The notes under the pieces: generated by a model
Database searches by the model: none
Told to the model about the DNA's origin: nothing
What the model saw: the letters and a program-made list of their open reading frames with translations, nothing else
Made by a program: the position numbers and the translations under genes
From: Ceratobasidium sp. AG-K
Taxonomy: Eukaryota; Basidiomycota; Agaricomycetes; Cantharellales; Ceratobasidiaceae
Reading direction: 5' to 3'
Assembly: GCA_037039685.1 (NCBI GenBank)
Contig: JAWNGF010000010.1
Span: 1,674,001 to 1,738,000, forward strand
Length of the DNA: 64,000 bases
Shown: positions 21,223 through 31,740 of the stretch, piece by piece
How the letters are laid out: every line of letters starts with the position of its first letter
How positions within the stretch are numbered: the stretch's first letter is position 1

Positions 21223-21380
21223 ACTGCCATATCGGGGCAAGGGTGTATCGGTGTGGAGAAATATTGACGTCATTTGTGTCCTTGTATGCACCACCGTAGC
21301 CTCGAGTTTACGCCCGACTATCATCTTGCTACTGGAGATATTACATCAACTTGAGGTGGAGGTTAAACTTGTATTTCATC

Positions 21381-22293
21381 ATGACCTCAAACACAGTCCC
21401 TGTTTCCTTGTCCAACGTTCGCGCCTTGGTCTTTGATGTCTTTGGTACTGTCTTTGACTGGCACACAAACGTTACCCGCACACTTGCAGCACATGCTCGC
21501 CCGAGCTCACCTATCACAAAATCTCAGTGGGCTCTGTTTGCGCACAAGTGGCGGCAGGGAATCTATGTTTACCGACATGCGGCTCTCGAACGCGGCCGGT
21601 ACTTTAGCCCCGAAACGATTTACTTTAGGTCACTTGAAGAGTTAGTAAGAACTGAAGATGTTGACGAGGGATGGGACGAAAGTGACATGAAGCTCATCTC
21701 TGAGGCTTGGCAGGGCCAAGAGTCATGGGAGGATAGTGTAGACGGGATGAACCTCCTCAAAACAAAATTTATTGTGTAAGCGCATGTTCACGCCTCCCTT
21801 TCCACCTCGTTTATTCATATTCCGTACTTCAGCGCAGCTTTGTCTAACGGCTCAGCCAAAGATCTAATCGCCATGGTTAGTCAATCATCTGTCATATCAA
21901 GTCAGCTGTCAACGTAACCGGCTAATAGAACCGGGCCTCGGGAGTAACCTGGGACTACCTCATCACGTCCGACTTGATCAATGCAATCAAACCTGCAGCA
22001 GAGACCTATAAGACCGCCATACGCCTGCTAGGGCTCAAACCCGAAGAGATTGCGATGGTTGCCTCCCACGAATATGATTTGGATGCGGCTAAATCCCAGT
22101 GGGTACTCTGCGGGGGCCGGACTATTTGAGCTAACATGACCCCCCAAGTGGAATGAAGACGATTTATATAGACCGGGAGACTGAAGATACCCTTGTCGAT
22201 AAACTCAGTTTGAAGGGTCAATTCGATTTATATGTGGAGAGCGGCGGGCTGGTGCAGTTGGCTAAACAGCTGGGGATTTGGGCGAGCCAGTAG
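21381..22293 (+). CDS. Haloacid dehalogenase-like hydrolase (L-2-haloacid dehalogenase type)
   Basis: HAD hydrolases use an Asp nucleophile to cleave carbon-halogen or phosphate-ester bonds. This one resembles the type II 2-haloacid dehalogenase branch, although the fungal substrate is usually unknown. From the ATG at 21381, exon 1 has motif I ALVFDVFGTVFDW with the nucleophile DVF. After an intron (near 21777-21833), motif II reads LSNGSAKDL. After a further intron comes ITSDLINAIKPAAETYKTAI, with the motif III Lys. A last intron splits VASHEYDLDAAKSHGMKTIY, the C-terminal Asp motif. The stop is TAG at 22291-22293. The spliced length of about 250 residues is normal. It converges on the Rossmann-fold gene, with 88 bp between the stop codons. 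Confidence 0.88.
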
Positions 22294-22381
22294 GCGAGCG
22301 AACAAAGACCAACTCACAATTAGTTATTACTCTCAAGGTGTACAATAATTACAACATGAACAAGTTCCCATTCAGTCCATC

Positions 22382-23203
22382 TCAATAGGCGATGACCCAG
22401 CCCTTTCCGGCCCACTTTTCCCAATCTGCCACTACCTTCTCCACGATAAAGTGCCCGACGTCCGCTCGCGACACAGTCCAAGCACCCTTGAGTTCCTCGC
22501 CGGTCCTATAAGCGTCCGCCTTCTTGTCCCCTAAGCATTCTCCGTTCGTGTATAACGCAGGTCGAATGATAACCGCGTTCCGCTCCCCGAGCCAGTTCTC
22601 GTTCCCGGACCACCCTGCGGCGGTCTGAACGTTCGATTCAAGTCCGACCTTGTCCTCGTGAGCGTGATGAAGGGCCCATCCGTACAAGGGTTTCAGAGGC
22701 AAAGGGAGGAGAGATTGCGTTCGCTTGTCGAGCCCGTTGGAAGAGATAGTTATGAGCTTAGGGCGGGTGGTGGGAGTGGTGGATGATTGGATAACGGAGA
22801 GGAGCAGGGACATGCTCCGGGTCGTAAGGTCGGGAGGAGTAAGGACGAATCCCTTGGTGAGTTTAAAATCGGGGTAGCCGCCTAAGACGTTGAAAGCAAT
22901 GAGTTTGACATTCGTATCACTGAGATTGATAATAAACTCACCGATTCCAAAAAATACCAAATCAACCTCTCCATCACCCTTGGCGGTATCCCATGCTCGT
23001 TGAATATCTTCTTGCACAAGCCCGTCGCCTTGTACAAGCTTAGCCTTGACATCGCGAATGTAATCGCTCATGGCTGCATCAGATTTCATGGCATCCGGCC
23101 TACGAAGTAGCAAGGTGCAGGAATGGCCCTTTGCGAGCAGACGTTGGGCGACGAAATAACCGATGTTCTGAGAGGCACCTAGAAGTAGCACGCGCATGTT
23201 CAA
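22382..23203 (-). CDS. NAD(P)-binding Rossmann-fold protein (NmrA/atypical SDR-like)
   Basis: The N-terminus RVLLLGASQNIGYFVAQRLL is a GxxxxxG dinucleotide-binding motif of the extended/atypical SDR group, and TISSNGLDKR lies where these proteins place their active-site strand. The natural substrate cannot be told. The frame is open from 23203 to 22382 (273 codons), but 22882-22941 is exactly 60 nt, begins GTGAGT, ends TTAG and contains no stop. It therefore looks like an in-frame intron, whose removal joins FFGIG to GYPDF and gives 253 residues. The 23203 ATG encodes MNMRVLL, and an ATG two codons later could also serve. Upstream lie a CCAAT motif and a CACGTG. Confidence 0.75.
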   Translation of the reverse strand: MNMRVLLLGASQNIGYFVAQRLLAKGHSCTLLLRRPDAMKSDAAMSDYIRDVKAKLVQGDGLVQEDIQRAWDTAKGDGEVDLVFFGIGEFIINLSDTNVKLIAFNVLGGYPDFKLTKGFVLTPPDLTTRSMSLLLSVIQSSTTPTTRPKLITISSNGLDKRTQSLLPLPLKPLYGWALHHAHEDKVGLESNVQTAAGWSGNENWLGERNAVIIRPALYTNGECLGDKKADAYRTGEELKGAWTVSRADVGHFIVEKVVADWEKWAGKGWVIAY

Positions 23204-25370
23204 TGGGTTGTAGGTTGGGGATTGCGGATCGTAGGATATTATAAACTAGCTAGAGCGAGATCCTGGAAGGCAGGCAGGGCGGGTCAGGTGGATGAGTAGC
23301 AGACGCTCCTTTCAATACTTATAGTCCGCATCGCAATCATCAAGTCAGAGAGCGCAGGGACTGTCTATTGGACGTCTTTGTCCGCGCGCTCTCGCTCCAC
23401 CAATGAGATTGTGGTCAGAACCGCGCAGAGCGCGGACACGTGATGAGTTACCGAAGCCAGTTCGGCGATGACTAACCTGAGCCGCGCGCTCTCAGGGTGT
23501 TCCATACCCGTAAGCGCGGCAAGGCTGTGAGCAACTTTTGAATCAGTGCTTTCTCCAGGATTGGGTGCCAGGCTTATCGCTGTCCCTGCTCCCCTCGTTG
23601 AAAGCGTATGCCACCAGGTCGAGGAGTTTAGACTTCGGCTCAGCTTGAAGCTAATGAGACTATCGTAGCTTCAGATTGTATGATTCAATATGATATTTTG
23701 GACATTCCTTACTCCGTGCCAAAGTGTATATCTAACTCTGACGCATATAATCTGCGGCTTGCCTGCAGTAATTGGGCTGGTTTGAGGCCGTAAATGTTGT
23801 ATCTCTAGATAGCCCGGGTTCAACAGTGCTTCTGCCACGCGATCACCTCGTAGCCACCTTCACTTCGGGATAATTAATGGGCGCGCATGGGTCATAGGCG
23901 TAAGCCAGCGACCACCCTTTCGGCTTTGTCCCGATCTAAGTGGCCGCGTCTTACTATCAAAACAATATATCTAATATCTTCTGTCGATGATGCTCGGCCT
24001 GGGGAGTTTGGCGGCAGATGCTAGGCGCCACATCCTCGCATGGAGGTACATATCGGTTTCCCTTTTACACCGTATTCTTGATTGGTTCCCTAATATATGC
24101 TCTCAGCTAGGTTACCTATCATCCTTCAAGTAAAGTCCACGTGTGACGCTCTACGTACTCGTGTTCTCCGATCTGCTTTGGTCATAAGAGTCCTCTCTGG
24201 CTGGAACCCCAATCGCAAGACTCGTAGTTCCGGAACCTGGGTACCCGTTCGCAGAAATATGAGAAGTTTGTTATACCTGTGAGGCCTCGTCGTGGTTGGA
24301 TCTCCCCTGAAGGCTCCAGACACAACAGCTCAGAAGTGCTCGGAAGTGCAATGCTGGATCATTTATGAGTAGAACTTGCGCATTTCAAACCGAGCAGGTC
24401 TCACCATTGGGTCATTCTTCTCGGTTCCATGCTACTCTAGGTATCACTTATTTGATCGCACTTAATCACACAGGAACGGAGCATCACAGCTTAAAATAAA
24501 GCTGATTTTAGTAGCGTATATGGACATGTTAAAACAATTCAAGCTCAGGTTTCATCAGGAGACATTGAGTTATAGCGAAGAATGGTGAAAAAGGCATACA
24601 CGTGGCTGTCCTAAATATTTGATGAGTCGAAGATAATGTTGACAATACGGGGAACATAGACGCTGGTGACTTGTCCCCTGGGATTTCCCATAGGTCAACC
24701 CTATGGAAAAGTTTGCCTAAACCCAAGATAACCTTGGTAAAGATAGTGTGAGAAGCCCAGCTATTCTGGCACATTCGGAGAGTTTCTGGCATGTCGTGTC
24801 CACCGTGGGCTCTACAGTCCTAGAGCGTAGAACGTTTCCAAGCCCTGATTGATTCCAGGGCTCCAGAACCCATGGAGTTAAAAACGTGTTGTGCCTTGCT
24901 CGATGTTTGTTGAGAGTTGTCACCCGGATGAGCAGCGGCAGACCATACAATCAGTCAAAAGAATGACTCGAGGTCGTCTAGATAGCTATGATGGTATGGT
25001 GTCCCTGGGCGGAGCTTTGAAATACGGATTGACATAAACGCCGGTGTGCCCTGGAGTGCGATTGAGCGAGATGCTGGCAATCGGGGAGAATGATACTTAC
25101 CATTCGAAAATCTATTTTACCCTCTTGACGGTCCTGAGCGTGAGATGCACGTTGTGGGCGAACCGTGGAGACATGGCTCGCGGTGACTTGTGAAGGTTTG
25201 GATGAGGCGGACAGACTCTGATACGAATTTGTCCAGCGTCGCTTGCCTTCTGGAGGTGTGGCGTCGGGTACAACATCAATAGGGGGACAGGTGAGCTTGT
25301 CGGTGTTGTCAGCAGGTAGTTTGGCAGCATCTTGGGGGCCGTGCGTTGTAGACCAGGGCGTCAACATTTG
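23204..25370. other. Gene-poor stretch with the NmrA-like gene promoter
   Basis: The first 300 bases upstream of the Rossmann gene contain a GC-rich interval with CCAAT (near 23398-23402), CACGTG (23437-23442) and repeated GCGCGCTCTC (near 23383-23392 and 23483-23492). The rest, about 1.9 kb, shows no convincing coding frame on either strand. Scattered short open frames at 24529-24950 match nothing I recognise. Confidence 0.5.
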
Positions 25371-25943
25371 TCAACAGTGAAGCTGGTGCGCAAACGTCGC
25401 TCGGGCGTATTGGAATAGCTGTGTCATCGCTGCCTTGTGGTGACTTGGCGGTTTCTTGGTCTCGATCGATATCCTCACTGTTTCCCAGTGCTCGACCTCT
25501 TGAATATTGAACAAAACGATGTCGGGCTTGAGACCGGCAGTTTCAACATCGTCAGACTTCACGGCCCAAGAGTGTGGATCTTGGGAGTCGGGATGCAGTG
25601 GAACGTCATCCAAGTCGTGAGAGACGGGGCCCGAGACCTGATCGGTCTGGCTGTTGCCTAGGTCGTCTCCGGGCCGGGCACTCCTAATGCTATCGACACT
25701 GTGCTTGATCGCATCCAGGATCTTGAGGATTGGAGGATAGAGAACCGCTTCGCTGGTGATGCGGTTGGGCAGCCTCCATTGCTCATCGTCGGTGTTGTTC
25801 GCGTCACTTTGACGACAGCCTGCTTAGGCTGCATTGAGCGTGGTCGAGTTGCTGGTCAAGAAGCATTTGACAAAGTCTGGGTCGTGGAAGATGACGTTGT
25901 GCATCTCCGATTCGATGTTAATGTCCAGCTGAGCTTGCGTCAT
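25371..25943 (-). pseudogene. FunK1 fungal-type kinase fragment
   Basis: FunK1 proteins are a large, fast-evolving kinase-like family expanded in Agaricomycetes. Only an N-terminal fragment is present. From an ATG at 25943 one reads DINIESEMHNVIFHDPDFVK, a TAA at 25824-25826, then in the same frame ITSEAVLYPPILKILDAIKH and LKPDIVLFNIQEVEHWE followed by FQYARATFAHQLH, ending at a TGA (25371-25373). The block KPDIVL...QYARA...HQLH is the conserved start of the FunK1 domain. The ATP-binding and catalytic parts are missing, and the next 400 bp do not continue the homology. This is a truncated, nonsense-bearing remnant. The assignment rests on remembered family patterns. Confidence 0.6.
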
Positions 25944-27289
25944 TGGAGCTGGAGCTGCGGGTTCGGACCGGTGGGTTTAGGTGTGCGTAGCGGTGCTCGC
26001 AGATAAAGTCCTGGGACCGTTCGGGTTGCTCCCGAATTTGATGGGTGTACTGTTTGGACTCTGTATACGAAAGAGCGAGCAGGAGTGGTGGGCTCGTTGC
26101 TGGGAGAGGGGGGCCTCAGTCGAATGGAGGGAGTTGATACAGGAGCAGCTGTGGTTGTCGAGGTGGAGGGCTGGTTCAGCACAGCGGTAGTCGTACCAGG
26201 CTCGTCCGTGAAGTATTGGAACTTCGGGAGTGTAGAAACCCTGTGTCGACCGTACTAGGTTTATGACGTGCAGTCATGGTCTCATGAGTCGGGGTGTAGG
26301 AGTAAATCTACAGAACGTACCTATTTTTCTTCCGCATTTAACAGCTAGCTCCAATAAGCAGCAAGAACAAGGACGTGGTCCAAGTCGAGGTCAAGGTCCA
26401 AGCGGCCAGAGTGTGGCGGTTGCAAACAAAGAGCCTCGTCACAACACGAGCATGAGCCAAGCAGACGTCAATATGACTTTGGGCATCGAGGTCACAAAAT
26501 TACAACGCGTGTGGAAGGGATGGAGTCCGCTGCGTCCATTGGTGTTGAGGTTCAGATATCTCAAGTCGGCGAATTTTCTCTTAGTGGCGCTTGACGAGGG
26601 TTGGCAGCCCAAGTGGAAGCCGGGTGGTGGCCGTGCTGGTGGTTTACTCTTGCACAAACAAGGACAGGTGCTGCACAGTACCAGAGACGCCACAAGCTTT
26701 CGATTCTACATCGTATTAACATGTTGAACCATATTTTATTGGTTGGAAAGTGCTAATCAACAGTCCATCTCTCACGGCCTAGCTTCTCTCGGTCGGTCAC
26801 TTTAGTTCCTGCCCTCGGTCTACCCCAGCCTCGTGTACAAATGTTTCACATCGCCTCTTCGTCCCATTTACCACTAGCACCCCCAAATGAAGCCCGATGC
26901 GACAGTATCTCCTTGAACTGTTTTCATGAATTAGCAAGGGGTGGAGGAGAGTGACCTGCCTCTGTCTCCACTTCTGATCACGGTTTCGAGAACGCACAAG
27001 CCAAGTGCGGCAGTTGTCGACCAAGTTTGTGCGGGAGCACGGGACAACGTGAAACCCAGACTCCGGCTCCAACATATCTAGACGAGCAGAATGTCAATCA
27101 GTGCGTCCCTTGTGCAAACAAGGAAAAATCTGCTTGCTTCAAGTTCCCGCAGCCTAATCCGACCTGAGAGGATGCCGACTCAATCATCAAGTCTGTTCGC
27201 AAGTCCTTGTCCAGGAAACAATCGCAAGCGCCAACTCGGATGAGATCGGCAGTCAGAAGTGATGAGGGAGGCTGCGGCAGTCGGCTGGG
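25944..27289. other. Gene-poor stretch, no recognisable gene
   Basis: Several open frames of 70-155 codons occur on both strands (for example plus-strand 26263-26727), but none shows a known motif or consistent splice structure. It probably belongs to the same decaying island as the flanking pseudogenes. Confidence 0.45.
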
Positions 27290-28200
27290 TCGTTGGCTAA
27301 TCTAGGTGCTTGGATGAGTGTCGTGCTCGTCGAGCGTTCACCGCGATCGGATGGGCATTGGATTCACACCCATGCGAGCAAGGACTCCGGCAGGTCGAAC
27401 AATCGCGTGGCCTGTCGCACCACAGGGAACGACCTTGAGAACCCCTGCGACGACGGACATATGGTGGTCAAGCCCGAGTAAGACCTGATCGGTGGCGTCA
27501 TGGAGTTGGGTTTGTTTGCATCGAGATTTGATCGCGTCCCTCGAGTTTGATGGTACAACACGACTCTGACCGCCGGTGCTCTCATGGCTCCCCCGTTGAG
27601 TGCCACATTTCTGTTGGTGGTGTCTATCCCCTGCGCGAGTGAGGTTAGCTATGAGGCTCGGATGTTCATTTGGTACGAACCCGGCAATAATGCTGATACG
27701 GCTACTCTCCGATCCACCATCGCGTACCCCACTCCCACCCGTTCGACCTAGCCCTAGAAGAAGGTGAGCCAAACACCTCGGTTCGTTGGAAACCCAGAAC
27801 TTAAGACGAAGTGCAAATTCACGGGCGTAGGCTCGGATACCGCCACTAGCCAAGAACGAAAGCAGTGCCAACAGAGACTGGTCGGTGTCATCGGTCCACC
27901 CAGAGGCCACAAACTGGGATCTATGTCTGTCAGGGGATATACCGACAACATTAGATGGGCGTGACTCTGGGAGCGGATCCAGGAGCGAGAACGACGCGTT
28001 ATGTCCTTAACGTTAGCGGCTTGCGAGTGGGCGAGGAACTCTGTAAACGGGCCTATCGCGTCGCCGAGCGCGCCACCAAGGACGGCTCCGAGCATCTTCC
28101 TTCGACGGACATAGTCGTGGTCGCCTCCCAGTCCGAGTTTCAATTCAAATCTTGGCGGATTATTCTGTTTGCCTGGTGGTCGATCGAACATCTCGATCAA
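27290..28200 (-). pseudogene. ADP-ribosylglycohydrolase pseudogene
   Basis: ADP-ribosylglycohydrolases remove ADP-ribose from proteins or nucleic acids using a binuclear Mg centre. Pieces in the correct order are seen in different frames. GAVLGGALGDAIGPFTEFL (near 28065-28095) is the N-terminal motif. FSLLDPLPES and GWTDDTDQSLLALLSFLAS (near 27845-27905, with the metal-binding TDDT) require a frame change near 28000. ALNGGAMRAPAV (near 27565-27605) needs another. No intron with GT-AG borders explains the first shift. Later parts of the family are not recognisable. Metal ligands of the first half are kept, but the gene cannot make an intact product. Confidence 0.65.
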
Positions 28201-28793
28201 GCGCTAGCACCAAACTTAATCTTTCCGCAACCATGGCCGGCCACCAAGAGCGTCAGTGGCGACAGGAGAGATCGTATACATGGAAGCTCTGTATGTACCG
28301 ATGGCTTCGAACACGTCTCATTTTCTGGCACGCTCAAACCGGTCCATTGACACCACAGACGGATCTCGAGCCGATAGATACTCAACTAGCGTCCCTGCAC
28401 GCGTCAAACATCTCAATAGCAACTGCAGCGCCGTACAGGTAGCGACTTGAGATGCTAGATAGGATCAAGCCGTCTCGGGATGCCGACCCGCAGCTCGGTG
28501 TCGCGTCTCGGATAGTCGTTGTTGGGCTGGAACGACGGACCGACCGACGCGCTCCGCTTATATGTAACAACTCTATCGCGCTATGGGTGCGCAGTTTGAA
28601 CGATTATATGATATTAATTTGTGCAACCCACTTGTTTCTGATATTCGAGCGAGTGAGATGAAATTGGATAAATTACAAGGATTGTACATGATCGAGAATT
28701 TACAAGAATGAGAGCAAGAGATTACAGACGTAGGAAGCGTTTACACACTTAGGCAACAGGCAAGAATGATGGTTTTAAGCGGGAGGATGGTGA
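28201..28793. other. Intergenic, no gene seen
   Basis: Between the ADP-ribosylglycohydrolase remnant and the stop codon of the WD40 gene. Only short, unrelated open frames. The right part is AT-rich and may be the 3' untranslated region of the WD40 gene. Confidence 0.45.
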
Positions 28794-31740
28794 TCATGCT
28801 GGAAAGCACTCCACCCAACGCTTGCCAAGAACGAGGTTACTATAATCGTAAGCCAAAGTATCAGAGGGACCAATAGTCAAGTGACACCGCAAACTGGGTG
28901 ACATTGGCGCAAAGCGTAGTTCAGGCGGGATCCAGAAGAGTAACGAGGAATCCGAGGTGGTTACCCATCCGTTATTGGGTTGGGACTCAGCTGGTGCGAC
29001 TGGGTCGGTATGACCCTCGAGTAGACCGGCGAAGGGTGCGCTCTCGGTTGCGTTCCATACTCGAATGGTCTTATCCCAAGAGCCAGAGACGATGCGAGTG
29101 CCGTCGGGCGAGTATGCAACTGACCAGACCGATTGAGTGTGACCCTCGAGCGGACCGGCGACGAGTGTGCCGTCGGTTGCGTTCCATACTCGAATGGTCT
29201 TATCTGAAGAGCCAGAGACGATGCGAGTGCCGTCGGGCGAGTATGCAACTGAGTTGACCCATTGAGTGTGACCCTCGAGCGGACCGGCGACGAGTGTGCC
29301 GTCGGTTGCGTTCCATACTCGAATGGTCTTATCTGAAGAGCCAGAGACGATGCGAGTGCCGTCGGGCGAGTATGCAACTGACCAGACCGATTCAGTGTGA
29401 CCCTCGAGCGGACCGGCGACGAGTGTGCCGTCGGTTGCGTTCCATACTCGAATGGTCTTATCTGAAGAGCCAGAGACGATGCGAGTGCCGTCGGGCGAGT
29501 ATGCAACTGAGTTGACCGATTCAGTGTGACCCTCGAGCGGACCGGCGACGAGTGTGCCGTCGGTTGCGTTCCATACTCGAATGGTCTTATCCCAAGAGCC
29601 AGAGACGATGCGAGTGCCGTCGGGCGAGTATGCAACTGAGTTGACCCATTGAGTGTGACCCTCGAGCGGACCGGCGACGAGTGTGCCGTCGGTTGCGTTC
29701 CATACTCGAATGGTCTTATCTGAAGAGCCAGAGACGATGCGAGTGCCGTCGGGCGAGTATGCAACTGACCAGACCGATTCAGTGTGACCCTCGAGCGGAC
29801 CGGCGACGAGTGTGCCGTCGGTTGCGTTCCATACTCGAATGGTCTTATCTGAAGAGCCAGAGACGATGCGAGTGCCGTCGGGCGAGTATGCAACTGAGTT
29901 GACCGATTCAGTGTGACCCTCGAGCGGACCGGCGACGAGTGTGCCGTCGGTTGCGTTCCATACTCGAATGGTCTTATCCCAAGAGCCAGAGACGATGCGA
30001 GTGCCGTCGGGCGAGTATGCAACTGAGTTGACCCATTGAGTGTGACCCTCGAGCGGACCGGCGACGAGTGTGCCGTCGGTTGCGTTCCATACTCGAATGG
30101 TCTTATCTGAAGAGCCAGAGACGATGCGAGTGCCGTCGGGCGAGTATGCAACTGACCAGACCGATTCAGTGTGACCCTCGAGCGGACCGGCGACGAGTGT
30201 GCCGTCGGTTGCGTTCCATACTCGAATGGTCTTATCCCAAGAGCCAGAGACGATGCGAGTGCCGTCGGGCGAGTATGCAACTGAGTTGACCGATTCAGTG
30301 TGACCCTCGAGCGGACCGGCGACGAGTGTGCCGTCGGTTGCGTTCCATACTCGAATGGTCTTATCTTCAGAGCCAGAGACGATGCGAGTGCCGTCGGGCG
30401 AGTATGCAACTGAGTTGACCCATTGAGTGTGACCCTCGAGCGGACCGGCAACGAGGATCCCATCATTCGCATTCCGTATTGCAAGCGTCCCATCGTAGCA
30501 TCCATATAAAATGCGGCTACCATCGGGTGAGTACCCGAGTGAATGTATTGCCGATTCGACTTTCCAGCTTGCCAGCGCCCCCAGCTCTCTTTTTCCCATC
30601 GCACTTCCCGTCACGCCGATCAACCCCCTTGTCTTGCCATGGTACTCCCTGTATACAAAGCTTGATTTGGGGCAGAACGGGAGAGCGGAGATGTAGATAT
30701 GTGTGGTGGATTGGGAGACTGGGTTGCCTGCAAAGCTAGCTGCAAAGTTGCGACAGTCCTCGATACGTCTTTCTATATCACTTGATCCGACACCAGCCTG
30801 CGACAGTTAAACCCAATTAGCTTGTTTTGCACCCAAGCTCCCATGTTCCACTCACCGACACCCACGACTTGACCTTTGTCAGGATTTCCACTCCCATGCC
30901 CATCTTATGCTTCAGGTTCATTACCTCCATCCAAAACAGTAGTCGGCTGGACAGGAACTCATCCAGCATTGCACGAGGAGCATCCGAGTAGCCAGTTTGT
31001 TGCAGGTGATCGACCCAGTACCGACATGCATACCACAGTTCTGGAGATATTTTTCTGCTTCACGTCCTTCTCCAGGTGTTCTACTTGGCTGTCTGGAACA
31101 AACGACGACTCGAGATTGCAAATGTTGAACTTCAGCTTTGACTTCATCATATCGAAACACTGTTGCGCAAGCTGTGCGTTGTGAGAGGACAAGTCACAGA
31201 AATAGCTCTCCGAGCGAGATTTGTCAAACATAAAGTCTGGAAAGGACGCGTGAAGAGTGGACACCAGTCCTGTTGTCTCTGAATGATGCAGCACAGCTCG
31301 CAATGGCTCCAGCGCTGCTTCTGTCTGGCCTTTGCCATTCAGCCCCACCAGCTCGGTGAGAACCCGAATTGGCACCGGCTCTTGCACACAGACGACGGTA
31401 TGCAGTACTTGGCGTATGTTTTCAGCCTCCCCGTCCTCGAGGGTTCTCGTCGTTGAGCGCAGCCTTAAGAATAGCCGCATACAATGCATCAATAGCGCAT
31501 GCTGTTTGGTAGTTTTTGGGGCTCGCTGAAAGCGCCGACTCGAGGCGGGCCACGTGAGAGTTTGCGTGATCGTATGTATCGCACCAGGTGGCGCATAGAT
31601 GAATAACGTTCCCGATCGATGCGTGAGCTCCTGGATCTGAGCAGGCGTTGGTGAAACGCCTGTTCTTGGAGGTGCGGGTTTGACTCATCTGTCCCCATCC
31701 ATATATGCGTAAGCTGGCGATAGCAATACTGTTCAAGACG
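28794..31740 (-). pseudogene. STAND NTPase (HET-E-like) C-terminal half with 12 WD40 repeats; NACHT domain missing
   Basis: Fungal STAND/NLR-like proteins couple an NTPase (NACHT) to a repeat sensor, and some control heterokaryon incompatibility. This remnant keeps the post-NACHT helical region (GLVSTLHASFPDFMFDKSRS, KLKFNICNLESSF), an intron near 30800-30857, and a 609-codon WD40 exon ending at TGA 28794-28796. The helical region is frameshifted several times: near 31595 (after GTLFIYA), near 31440 (ALNDENP to LEDGEAENIRQ) and near 31050 (an A-run in VKQK before ISPELWYACRYW). No P-loop or other NACHT motif exists upstream, and the sequence instead runs into pex5. The WD40 segment has one degenerate and eleven near-identical repeats and is fully open. 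Confidence 0.8.
29010..30440 (-). repeat. Tandem array of 129-bp WD40-coding repeats with 387-bp higher-order unit
   Basis: Eleven units of 129 bp (43 residues) are almost identical, reading VNSVAYSPDGTRIVSGS then DKTIRVWNATDGTL and VAGPLEGHT. Differences are confined to the pair before V (QW, ES or QS), the residue after V (N or W) and the residue before DK (E, W or S). Three successive units form a 387-bp super-repeat (QWVNSV/SW, ESVNSV/SS, ESVWSV/SS), which occurs twice perfectly and once with changes. This indicates recent unequal exchange or gene conversion. Confidence 0.95.

Noticed and set aside
29010..30440. Regular repeats that might suggest a CRISPR-like or satellite array.
   Set aside because: The units encode WD40 blades in one frame with no spacers, in a eukaryotic gene.
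28961..30604. A second 547-codon frame through the WD40 array.
   Set aside because: The repeat unit is 129 bp, divisible by three, so any frame open in one unit stays open throughout. Only the WD40 frame has meaningful motifs.
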